A stretch of DNA of 64,000 bases. Origin: Phycisphaera sp. (GTDB taxonomy: Bacteria; Planctomycetota; Phycisphaerae; Phycisphaerales; Phycisphaeraceae). Under the pieces are notes generated by a model, which was given only the letters and a program-made list of their open reading frames with translations, was not told the DNA's origin and ran no database searches. The position numbers were made by a program, and so were the translations under genes. The first letter of the stretch is position 1; the number at the start of each line of letters is the position of its first letter. Shown in pieces: positions 17,737 to 25,218 of the stretch. Where the stretch lies: the NCBI GenBank assembly GCA_016125215.1, contig WGMF01000012.1, forward strand, positions 101,109 to 165,108, given 5' to 3'.

Positions 17737-18821
17737 TCGAGGATCAACTGTGCGTGCAGCTTCCCGCTGCGGTGGATTTCCTTGAGGATGGCAATGCGGT
17801 CCTTGGCCTCGACCTTGAGCTGGTTGAACGCGTCGATCAGGTCGCGCAGGCTCGTGCCGCCGCGCTTCTCCGGGTCGATACCGATGAAGTTCTGCTGATC
17901 GGTCCGCGGGTTCTCGGGTGTGGCCGGCGTTTCGGGGGTGATGGTCGTGATGGTGAGGTTGTTGTGGGAGATCACGACGGGCGAAATCTGCACGTCGCCG
18001 CTGATGACGATGGTGCCTGTGCGTTCGTTGATGACGACCCGCGCGCCGGTGCCGATCTGGGAGGGATCGACGTAGGACATCAGGATGAGGCTGATGAACG
18101 CGGCGGGGTTGGTGCGTTCGTAACCGGGGACGAGGACGACGACGTTTTTCTGGTCGAGGGCCTGTGCGACGCTGTCGCCGTCGGGTGAGACGACGCCGTT
18201 GATGAGGTTGGCAATGTTGTTGGCGACGGGCCAGGAGGCGACGGCGTCGTTGAGCACGAGCGTGATGTGACCCGAGGCGTCCATGTAGCGAGCCATGACG
18301 TCGCGCGTGAGCTGGGCGCCGCTCTTGACCACGCCGACCGTCGGGATGTCCGTGTTCTCGATCGTCACCGGGCCCTCTGCGAACGCAAAAACGGGCGATC
18401 CGGGGATCGGGCCGGTCATCGGGATCATGAAGAGCCTGCCGCCCTCGAGGCTCTTGCACGCGCCGACGGCGGAGACCTGCACGTCGACACGGTCGCCCTC
18501 ACGGACACCCGAGGCCGGCAGCGTGGCGGTGAGCGCAACGAGCGCGACGTTCTTGGCGTCCTTGAGTTCACTGGCCACGGTGTTGGGGTCGATGAGCTGC
18601 TGGATCACCGCGGCCAGCGGGCGCTGGGCGGGCATGAACTTGCCACCGTCGCCCGTGCCGCGCAGCCCGACAACCAGCCCCATGCCCACGAGCTTGCTCG
18701 TCTCCGAGCCTTTGATGCGCACGAGGTCCTGGACCTGCACCGCGGCGGCGGGACGGACCCACACGGCCGCGGCCAGCAGGATCATGATGAGAATCACAGG
18801 GTGTTTGTAGGGTTGGGTCAT
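17733..18821 (-). CDS. flgI: Flagellar P-ring protein FlgI
   Basis: The 362-residue protein forms the periplasmic P ring around the rod. It has a signal peptide (HPVILIMILLAAAVWVRP, cleavage after AAA), then VQVQDLVRIKGSETSKLVGM and GLVVGLRGTGDGGKF, the FlgI signature. GTGARVVINERTGTIVISGD and a C-terminal RDLIDAFNQLKVEAKDRIAI follow. The ATG at 18821 is preferred to longer in-frame extensions because only it gives a proper signal peptide. It lies 19 bases after flgH, with flgJ coupled downstream. A P ring implies a peptidoglycan wall. Confidence 0.96.
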   Translation of the reverse strand: MTQPYKHPVILIMILLAAAVWVRPAAAVQVQDLVRIKGSETSKLVGMGLVVGLRGTGDGGKFMPAQRPLAAVIQQLIDPNTVASELKDAKNVALVALTATLPASGVREGDRVDVQVSAVGACKSLEGGRLFMIPMTGPIPGSPVFAFAEGPVTIENTDIPTVGVVKSGAQLTRDVMARYMDASGHITLVLNDAVASWPVANNIANLINGVVSPDGDSVAQALDQKNVVVLVPGYERTNPAAFISLILMSYVDPSQIGTGARVVINERTGTIVISGDVQISPVVISHNNLTITTITPETPATPENPRTDQQNFIGIDPEKRGGTSLRDLIDAFNQLKVEAKDRIAILKEIHRSGKLHAQLILE

Positions 18822-18840
18822 CGAGGTCAACCGTGTTGCT

Positions 18841-19566
18841 TTAGAAGTTGAAGAGGAACTCGAGTACCTGGGTGATGACGCCCTTCTTCGTGGCGCTGCG
18901 CAGGTCGCCGGTGTGTTCCTTGTTGATCCGCAGGTCATACAACTGCGTCGAGAGCACGGTGTTGTCGGGCTGGATGTCCTGGGCCCTGCAGGTCCCGGTG
19001 AGGACCATGTCGAGCGATTCCTTGTCGCTCTGGAAGTACTTGCGGGCTTCGAGGACGAGGGTGCCGTTGGGTTTGATGTCGATGATCCGCGCGGTGATGC
19101 GTGCGGTGAAGGAATCCTTGCGCGAGTATTGACCGTCGCCCTTGAACTCGCCCTTGTAGTTGAGGTCGAGCTGCGGCGGGTTGTCACTGGCGTTGCTCTT
19201 GAGCTGGAAGTTAATCAGGTCCTGCAGGCTGAACTTGGGGAACTGGGTGATCGCGCCCTGCTGTTTGAATTCCTTGGTCGTGTCGAGCTTGGCGTCGGAG
19301 TCGCTCTCGACCGACTCACGCACGATGATGGTCACAAGGTCGTTGAGCGAGAACTGGCGTGGCTCGGGGATGAGCACCGCGGCGTAGCTCGACACGGCGA
19401 TGTCGGGGAGCAGCCGGTCGGGGATGCCGTTGGGGGATTGCATCACCGGCGCGGGGCGGACGGCCTGGTCCTGCGTGACATAGAGCGAAGACGATTGCGC
19501 ATACGCGCGACCCATCCCAAAAAAGCCCACGATAACCAGGCTCAGTATCACAAGGTGTTTGGTCAA
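18841..19566 (-). CDS. flgH: Flagellar L-ring protein FlgH (no lipobox)
   Basis: The 241-residue protein matches FlgH, the outer-membrane L ring: FSLNDLVTIIVRESVESDSD, FKGDGQYSRKDSFTARITAR and TQLYDLRINKEHTGDLRSAT. Canonical FlgH is a lipoprotein, but here the signal peptide ends GRAYA-QSS, a signal peptidase I type site, and no Cys is present near it. The start is TTG at 19566, overlapping the flgA stop (TTGA), with AAGGAG eight bases upstream. Its presence implies an outer membrane that is crossed by the flagellum. Confidence 0.93.
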   Translation of the reverse strand: MTKHLVILSLVIVGFFGMGRAYAQSSSLYVTQDQAVRPAPVMQSPNGIPDRLLPDIAVSSYAAVLIPEPRQFSLNDLVTIIVRESVESDSDAKLDTTKEFKQQGAITQFPKFSLQDLINFQLKSNASDNPPQLDLNYKGEFKGDGQYSRKDSFTARITARIIDIKPNGTLVLEARKYFQSDKESLDMVLTGTCRAQDIQPDNTVLSTQLYDLRINKEHTGDLRSATKKGVITQVLEFLFNF

Positions 19567-20654
19567 GGGGCCTGCTCCTTCACTTGTTCATCAGCGACCA
19601 CGGCTTCGCTCGAACCCGTGACCTTGACGGCGAGTTCCGTGCGGGACTGGGCGTTCTGGACACGGATCACCTGGCCGACCTGCCCGTCCTCCAACGCGCG
19701 GGCGTCGACCGCGATGACGAGGCTGCCGACGAACGTCCGCACACGGAGCTTGTCGCCACGGCGGATGGCCACGGGCGTCTGCGCATCGTTGGAAAAGAGC
19801 AATTGGCCGGCCTTGATGGAAGACGTGGCCACGCGACCAACAAGGTCGTTCGGGTCGGTCAGGGGTGTGCCACGCACGTCGTCGGTGTAGACCTCACGCA
19901 CCTCGGCGTCGCTGGGTGAGGTCGGCTGACCACGGTCGATGTTGACCCCGGCCACCAGCGCGAGGAATCGGCGTTCCACGTGGGGGGCAAGATTGAACGT
20001 CCGCACGCGCGTTGTGCCGTCGTAGCAACGAACCACGATGGGCACACGGCCGAGGCCGGACTTCGACGAGGGCTGCGTCTCGAAACGCACGCCGGGCTTT
20101 GTGGAAGCCAGGTCACGCTCGTCCGAATCGGTGAAGGTGATCCGCAGGTCGTGGCGGTCGGCCCCGGTGAGTCGCTCGATGTCCTGTGTGATTTTTTCAC
20201 GCAGGGTCAGGGCCGAATTCAAGTCCACGTCACACACGGGATTGACCGCGACGGCCGGTTCGCTGGCCACGACGATCGGCGGTGCGTCCGTCGCTTTGCG
20301 ATGCACGGTACACGACGCAAATCCCCCGAGCGTGACCCTGCCCCAGTTCACGCCCACCCCATCGAGCTTCGCACGGAGCGTGGTGAGCGTGATGGTAGTG
20401 GATTCTTGATCCTGCTCGAAGGTGGCCAGCACGACGGCACCCAGGGCCGACGCGCCGTCGCCCTCGACCCGTGCCACGTCGTTCAATATCACGTCCGCAC
20501 CCCCGACCTCCGCAAGGTCGTTCATACGGACCGACCCGGACACGTTGGACAACGAATCCGCAGCCGTAACAGGCTGATAAACCTCCACCACCGCAAACAG
20601 CGTGGCCAGGAGGCCCCGGGTGAGCATCCGTGTTGTCGCGTGAGTGTTTGTCAT
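19563..20654 (-). CDS. flgA: Flagellar P-ring assembly chaperone FlgA
   Basis: The 363-residue exported protein has an N-terminal signal (LATLFAVVEVYQPVTA). Its C-terminal SAF-type domain (VATSSIKAGQLLFSND, RRGDKLRVRTFVGSLVIAVD, ALEDGQVGQVIRVQNAQSRT) is typical of FlgA, the periplasmic chaperone for FlgI. It is longer than the enteric protein because of an extra N-terminal region of about 140 residues. Its start codon follows directly on the 15-bp word CTAATCACGTGTAAG (20655-20669), which fills the whole gap to flgG and leaves no Shine-Dalgarno. Confidence 0.92.
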   Translation of the reverse strand: MTNTHATTRMLTRGLLATLFAVVEVYQPVTAADSLSNVSGSVRMNDLAEVGGADVILNDVARVEGDGASALGAVVLATFEQDQESTTITLTTLRAKLDGVGVNWGRVTLGGFASCTVHRKATDAPPIVVASEPAVAVNPVCDVDLNSALTLREKITQDIERLTGADRHDLRITFTDSDERDLASTKPGVRFETQPSSKSGLGRVPIVVRCYDGTTRVRTFNLAPHVERRFLALVAGVNIDRGQPTSPSDAEVREVYTDDVRGTPLTDPNDLVGRVATSSIKAGQLLFSNDAQTPVAIRRGDKLRVRTFVGSLVIAVDARALEDGQVGQVIRVQNAQSRTELAVKVTGSSEAVVADEQVKEQAP

Positions 20655-20671
20655 CTAATCACGTGTAAGTT

Positions 20672-21481
20672 TTAGAACCTTCGGAGGTTGCCGATCACCT
20701 GGAGCGACTGGTCGGCGGCCTGGATGGTCTGGCTGTTCATCTCGAAGGCGCGTTGGGTTTTGATGAGTTCGATCAGCTCGCGCACGGGGTCGACGTTGGA
20801 GGATTCCTGGAATCGGTGGAGGATGGTGCCGAGGCTGCCGTCGCCGGGGGTGGTCTCGACGGGCGGCCCGGAGGCGGCGGTCTCGATGTAAAGGTTTTTG
20901 CCGATGGGCTTGAGGCCGCCGGCGTTGGTGAAGTTGGCCAGTTGGACCTGCCCGAACTCGGTCGGTTCGGTGTTGCCGGGCACGAGACCGGACACGCGGC
21001 CGTCGGTCGAGATGGAGATATTGGTGGCGTTGGGGTCGACGGTGATGGGCGGTTCGAGGCGTGGTCCGTCGGCGTTGCCAAGCACGATCTCACCGTCACG
21101 GTTGACCGCGAAGTTGCCGGCCCGGGTGTAGGCCACGCCGCTGCCGAACTGTTCGAGGATGGCGACGGGGAAGAAGCCGGCCCCGTTGATCATCATGTCG
21201 TAGTCGCCGCCGGTCTCGACGGGTGAGCCGGTGGTGAAGTTGGTTTGAGTCGAGGTGATGCGAGTGCCCAGGCCGACGTAGAGTCCGGTCGGGCGCTGGT
21301 CGCCGTTGGCGTTTTCGACGCCGGGCTGGAGTTTTTCCTGGTAGAGCAGGTCCTCGAAGTTGGCGCGTTCGCCCTTGAAACCGTTGTTGTTCACGTTGGC
21401 CAGGTTGTTGGCGATGATGTCGATGTTGGTCGACAACGCGGACAACCCCGAGGCGGCGGAATGGAGGGCGACAATGGCCAT
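20672..21481 (-). CDS. flgG: Flagellar distal rod protein FlgG
   Basis: The 269-residue protein is the distal rod subunit. The N-terminal rod motif (SAASGLSALSTNIDIIANN, LANVNNNGFKGERANFEDLL), the FlgG core (GLGTRITSTQTNFTTGSPVE, NFAVNRDGEIVLGN) and the C-terminal motif (VDPVRELIELIKTQRAFEMN) are all present. Length is normal (about 260). It follows flgF by 62 bases and precedes flgA. Confidence 0.97.
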   Translation of the reverse strand: MAIVALHSAASGLSALSTNIDIIANNLANVNNNGFKGERANFEDLLYQEKLQPGVENANGDQRPTGLYVGLGTRITSTQTNFTTGSPVETGGDYDMMINGAGFFPVAILEQFGSGVAYTRAGNFAVNRDGEIVLGNADGPRLEPPITVDPNATNISISTDGRVSGLVPGNTEPTEFGQVQLANFTNAGGLKPIGKNLYIETAASGPPVETTPGDGSLGTILHRFQESSNVDPVRELIELIKTQRAFEMNSQTIQAADQSLQVIGNLRRF

Positions 21482-21543
21482 GGGACTTACACTCTGTCAG
21501 GGTTTGCGGATTGGTAGCTGACGGCTAGGCATTGGTTTTGCGT

Positions 21544-22329
21544 TTACGCGTTGACCCTTCCGAGGGTGTTGACGGCTCGGTCCAGGAGCAGGTCGTGGTA
21601 ACGGATGAGGTTGCCGTTGGCGGTCGCGGCCTTGGTGGCGTCGACGATCTTCATCATGGTCTGGATGGGGTCGACGTTGCTCGCTTCGACGAAGCGTTGT
21701 TTGACTGTGGCGTTCTGAGGGTCGGTGCGGATGTCCCGCGTGCTGTTCCAACCGAGCAGGCCGCCGCCGAGTTTGGTCAGAGCACCGGGCTGGGACACAG
21801 CGGTGACCTGGATGCGTGCCGACTCTTCGCCGTTCTGACGGATGCGACCGGTCTCATCGATATCGATGGTTGCACCGCGTTGGAGACGGATGGGCTGGTC
21901 GCTGGTGTCGAGCACGGGCTTGCCGTCCTGCGTGACGAGTGTGCCGTCGGAGGAGAGTGCGAATCGGCCGTCGCGTGTGAGTTGGATGTCGTGGCGACCC
22001 GTGCGTGGGTCGGTGCTGCGCACGGCGAAGAAGGCGTTCTTACCGTCGATGGCCAGGTCGAGGTCATTGCCGGTCTGTTCGAGGTGGCCCTGCTCGAAGC
22101 TGATTCTCTGTGGGCCGGCCAGGACGCCGCCGCCGAGCCGATCGAGCAGGTCGTTGCGCAGGTCGAACCCGAAGCCGCCCTCGACGGACTCGGGGTCGCG
22201 CTGGGAGAGCGACGCCAGGTCGCGCTTGAACCCGATGGTCTGCGCGTTGGCAAGGTTGTTGGCCAGGGCGTCCTGCCGGTACATGTTGGACAGCACACCC
22301 GATGCGGAAAGGAACAGGCCGTAGTTCAT
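21544..22329 (-). CDS. flgF: Flagellar proximal rod protein FlgF
   Basis: This 261-residue member of the rod/hook family carries LSNMYRQDALANNLANAQTI and GFKRD near the start and VDPIQTMMKIVDATKAATAN before the C-terminus. Together with its place directly before flgG this supports FlgF. The ATG at 22329 overlaps the stop of a small upstream ORF (TGATG), so translation is probably coupled. It is the first classical flagellar gene behind the sigma-54 promoter at 22625-22639. Confidence 0.93.
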   Translation of the reverse strand: MNYGLFLSASGVLSNMYRQDALANNLANAQTIGFKRDLASLSQRDPESVEGGFGFDLRNDLLDRLGGGVLAGPQRISFEQGHLEQTGNDLDLAIDGKNAFFAVRSTDPRTGRHDIQLTRDGRFALSSDGTLVTQDGKPVLDTSDQPIRLQRGATIDIDETGRIRQNGEESARIQVTAVSQPGALTKLGGGLLGWNSTRDIRTDPQNATVKQRFVEASNVDPIQTMMKIVDATKAATANGNLIRYHDLLLDRAVNTLGRVNA

Positions 22330-22562
22330 CAGCCCACCTCCGTGTGGGCTGTGTCGGTGGCACGGGGTGCGTGACCGACGGTGAACCCGACCGAGCCGGC
22401 CCTTCCGTGGGCGGGCATATCCGATGAAGCGTGTGACACTGTGTTAGCCCGCTCGACCGCGTGCATCGCCGACGCCAGTTGCGCCAGGCGCACGAGGGTT
22501 TGACCGACGTGGCTGTCGCCGCTTCGCTTGAAGTTGTTGAGGATGTCCAGGCGTGTGGTCAA
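22329..22562 (-). CDS. Small unrecognised protein heading the flgF operon
   Basis: The 77-residue ORF begins at a TTG (22562) preceded by GGAAGG at nine bases. Its TGA overlaps the flgF ATG (TGATG). The N-terminal half, with VGQTLVRLAQLASAMHAVER, is probably helical; the tail is rich in His, Ala and Thr. I recognise no family, and it is not FlgM-like. The leader from the predicted sigma-54 start would be about 50 bases. The codons for ANTVSH are AT-rich where the dyad at 22433-22447 lies. It may be a real small flagellar protein or a leader ORF coupling flgF translation. Confidence 0.5.
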   Translation of the reverse strand: MTTRLDILNNFKRSGDSHVGQTLVRLAQLASAMHAVERANTVSHASSDMPAHGRAGSVGFTVGHAPRATDTAHTEVG

Positions 22563-22624
22563 AGTCGTTTACCTTCCGGTCATGCGTCATCCTGCACGGG
22601 GGAGGGTGCCCCATTGGGGTTAAC

Positions 22625-22639
22625 GCAAGGGGTATGCCA
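22625..22639 (-). promoter_or_regulatory. Sigma-54 promoter for flagellar block 1
   Basis: On the minus strand the sequence reads TGGCATACCCCTTGC, matching TGGCAY-R-N4-TTGC with exact -24 GG and -12 GC spacing. Transcription would start near 22613, about 50 bases before the TTG of the small ORF and 285 before flgF. The window also encodes a GAFTGA-containing sigma-54 activator (55323-56732). Confidence 0.8.
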
Positions 22640-22880
22640 GGACCGCCCGCCCGGGTCATCACGGCGGGGAAAAGCGCATTATTCATTGTTATTACATAAC
22701 TTAGTTTTACATGCGGCTGCCGTGCGTCTGGCGTCACAAGCCCCATACGCGACCGCGCACTTTCTGCCGGGCGCATCCCCTGCACGTCGCAGCGCAAAGC
22801 TTGCGCGGCGCTCCGGGTTGAAGAACGCACCCCTCACGCCTGACTTACATTTGATTAGCTGTCCCCCGAACGCCCGCGTG
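22640..22880. other. Upstream control region of flagellar block 1 and 3' flank of the M42 gene
   Basis: No gene is supported; the 128-residue frame crossing it has no coding character. It contains an AT-rich stretch (22676-22715) and, 205-219 bases upstream of the sigma-54 promoter, the word CTTACATTTGATTAG (22844-22858). That is a plausible distance for an activator site. Confidence 0.5.
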
Positions 22881-23987
22881 TCACCCGCTTGCGAGCAGGT
22901 CGTGACGCGATGCAAACAACCGCTCGAGCACCGCGCGGAAAGGCTGACTCCTGTCCGCCCTCGACAGCGCCTTGGCCGACGCCACAAGCAAACGCACAAG
23001 CCCGTCGAAGTCCGAGACCGAGACCGTCTCGGCCTTGATCGGGTGGCGGCCGCGCACGGGGTCCGACATGTTGTGATAATTGCCCAGCGGCAGGCACAGG
23101 CACGTCGCCTCGTAACCGTATTCACAGAAGGCCGACGCCTCGCACGTGCCGCCGACCATCAGCCTGCGCTGCCACTTGAATGACCGGTCGTGCGCCGCCA
23201 TCGCCTTGGCCAACTCACCGATGCGGTAGGTCAAACCGGGGTGGAACGTCGAGGTCCGGTCCCCCACCCTGACGATCGGCCCGCCCCCGATGGGCGATTC
23301 CGCAAAGCTCCTGGAGTTCTCCAGGCAGATCAGGCGTGCCCCCCTCGGCACCGTCCCCGCCTTGCACGCCGCGATCGCCCCGACAAAACCCACCTCCTCC
23401 GCGCGTGTCAGCAAGACACGCACATTGGGCCCGCCGCGGCCTAATTCATCCAACGCGCACAGCGCCGCCGCAAGACCCGCAAGGTCGTCGCAGGCCGGCG
23501 CGTGCAGTCGGTCGCCCACGATGCGCGATCGCCCCACGTCCCAGCTCACCACGTCCCCCGCACGCACGGAGCTGACGCCCTTCATCTCGATCACCACCGA
23601 CTTGTCCTGGCCTTGCTTTGCCGGTTCAAACTCCACAACCCTGCCCCGCACGCGCGAGCCGTCCGGCCCGATCCATACCACCTTGGCCCCCATGAAATAC
23701 GCGTCCTGCACACCCCCCCGGAATTCCGCTTCGACAAGACGGTTCTTACGCACGCGCCTCACCACGAAAGCCGGGTGGTCCATGTGCGCGGTGAAATAAA
23801 TGGGCTGGCCTTTGCCGGATTTCCGCTGACGGATCGTGAGATTGCCAAAACGGTCGCGCTCGATCTTCAATCGCTTGCGCTGCGCGACCCAGTGTTCGAC
23901 CCATTCGACCACGCGCCCCTCGCAGCCGGCCGCGGTCGGCAGCTCCGTCAACTGTTTGAGCCAATCGTGATGGGTCGGCCTGCTCAC
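22881..23987 (-). CDS. M42-family metallo-aminopeptidase
   Basis: The 368-residue protein matches the M42 (FrvX/PepA-type) peptidases, which remove N-terminal residues with two metal ions. IYFTAHMDHPAFVV supplies the first metal His and Asp, ACDDLAGLAAALCALDEL the bridging Asp, TRAEEVGFVGAIAAC the catalytic Glu pair, and LPLGNYHNM the last metal His. There is no signal peptide, so it is cytoplasmic. The start is GTG at 23987. It is divergent from the ABC ATPase gene and seems unrelated to motility. Confidence 0.9.
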   Translation of the reverse strand: MSRPTHHDWLKQLTELPTAAGCEGRVVEWVEHWVAQRKRLKIERDRFGNLTIRQRKSGKGQPIYFTAHMDHPAFVVRRVRKNRLVEAEFRGGVQDAYFMGAKVVWIGPDGSRVRGRVVEFEPAKQGQDKSVVIEMKGVSSVRAGDVVSWDVGRSRIVGDRLHAPACDDLAGLAAALCALDELGRGGPNVRVLLTRAEEVGFVGAIAACKAGTVPRGARLICLENSRSFAESPIGGGPIVRVGDRTSTFHPGLTYRIGELAKAMAAHDRSFKWQRRLMVGGTCEASAFCEYGYEATCLCLPLGNYHNMSDPVRGRHPIKAETVSVSDFDGLVRLLVASAKALSRADRSQPFRAVLERLFASRHDLLASG

Positions 23988-24053
23988 CGCCGTCTCCTGT
24001 TCAACACGGTTTCCTGTTGCACGCCACGCAAGATGGTATCGTCAACAGCCCCG

Positions 24054-24947
24054 ATGGACACGCACGCCAACCCCCAACGCCCCCACACCCCCTCCGACTC
24101 AGCCGTGGTCGTGGAAAATCTCTGCGTTGTCCGTGGCCAACATCGCATCGTCGATAACGTCACCCTCTCGCTGCCCCGTGGCCGATGCACCGCGATCCTC
24201 GGGCCCAACGGCTGCGGAAAAACCACACTCACCCGTGCGATGGTCGGCTTAACCTTCATCACCGAGGGCTCTGTCACCGTGCTGGGTCAAACACTCGGTG
24301 AGTGCGACGTGCGGGCGCTTCGGCGGCGAGTGGGTATCGTCAACCCCTCTACCGAAACCTCCGCCGGTCACGTGATCGGCTCGCCCGGCACCGTCGATGC
24401 GGAACTCTCCGCGCTCGAAGCGGTCCTCACCGGGTTCTTCGGGACGATCGGCCTCTACGACACGCCCACAACCGAGCAGCGCGACCGCGCGCTCGACATG
24501 CTCACCCACGTCGGTCTGTCGCACCGGATCGACCTGCGTTTTGGCCTGCTCTCCACGGGTGAACAACGGCGGTGCATGATCGCCCGCGCTTTGGCCAGCG
24601 GGCCGGAGCTGCTCATCCTCGACGAACCCACGGCTGGCCTTGACCTGGCCGGCCGGGAGCAGGTGCTGGCCACCGTCGAACGCATCCTCGCTTCGCCCAA
24701 CCCTCCGACGGTCGTGATGGTCACGCACCACGTCGAGGAACTCTCGCCGCGAACCGTGCAGGTGCTGCTCATGAAAAACGGAAAAATCCTCCACCGCGGC
24801 ACACCCGAGCAGACCATCACCCCCGAAACCCTCACGCAGACCTTCGGGTGCAAGGTCTTCGTCAAAAAAATCCACGGCCGATACTGGCTCGAAGTCCTCC
24901 CCGAGGCATGGCTGGATTTGATCGTGCGAAAACCGGGGGAGCGTTAA
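24054..24947 (+). CDS. ABC transporter-type ATP-binding protein
   Basis: The 297-residue protein has a complete nucleotide-binding domain: Walker A GPNGCGKTT (about residues 51-59), signature LSTGEQRRCMIARAL, Walker B LLILDEPTAG and switch VTHH. No membrane segments are present and no permease gene is adjacent, so it could be a YlmA-like soluble ATPase or pair with a distant permease. I chose the ATG at 24054; the ATG at 24033 adds seven residues. The open frame much further upstream is antisense to the M42 gene and is not used. Substrate unknown. Confidence 0.85.
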   Translation: MDTHANPQRPHTPSDSAVVVENLCVVRGQHRIVDNVTLSLPRGRCTAILGPNGCGKTTLTRAMVGLTFITEGSVTVLGQTLGECDVRALRRRVGIVNPSTETSAGHVIGSPGTVDAELSALEAVLTGFFGTIGLYDTPTTEQRDRALDMLTHVGLSHRIDLRFGLLSTGEQRRCMIARALASGPELLILDEPTAGLDLAGREQVLATVERILASPNPPTVVMVTHHVEELSPRTVQVLLMKNGKILHRGTPEQTITPETLTQTFGCKVFVKKIHGRYWLEVLPEAWLDLIVRKPGER

Positions 24948-25205
24948 CCGCCAAAACGCCGAGGACGCCAAGAAGAAAAAGAAGAAGAACAAGGCAGGAT
25001 CCGCAGATGACGCAGATATGAGAAAGTCGAATAGTCCTCGGGTATTCCTCGTGCCACAGACATCGGATGATGTCAGGCAGCATGCTTCTGACATATCTCA
25101 CCCCATCATGATCGTGACTTATCGATTGAAACACGCACGGATAGAACCCATAACCCATTCGTAGTCCTCTTATCTGCGTCATCAGCGGATCATTCCGTTT
25201 CCCCG
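24946..25205. repeat. Dispersed inverted-repeat element, copy A
   Basis: It starts with TTAACCGCCAAAACGCCGAG, directly at the ABC gene stop. An inner inverted repeat, GATCCGCAGATGACGCAGAT (24999-25018), is answered by TATCTGCGTCATCAGCGGAT (25171-25190) with two mismatches. The 150 bases between the arms hold no ORF. The same left-end words recur in copy C at 58364-58684. Confidence 0.8.
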
Positions 25206-25218
25206 TCTACAATGAGAC

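Noticed and set aside
17737..18459. Long open frame extending flgJ upstream to 380 residues
   Set aside because: It is a shadow of flgI in another frame; the product is Arg/His-rich and unlike any protein, while the ATG at 17736 fits the family.
22444..22830. 128-residue minus-strand ORF across the sigma-54 promoter
   Set aside because: It has no start context or family match and would overlap the coupled small ORF in another frame.
23502..24032. N-terminal extension of the ABC ATPase frame
   Set aside because: It runs antisense to the M42 peptidase gene and lacks protein-like sequence; the ATPase domain begins only after 24054.
24249..25094. 281-residue minus-strand ORF
   Set aside because: It is antisense to the ABC ATPase and ends in a repeat element; composition is typical of a shadow frame in GC-rich DNA.
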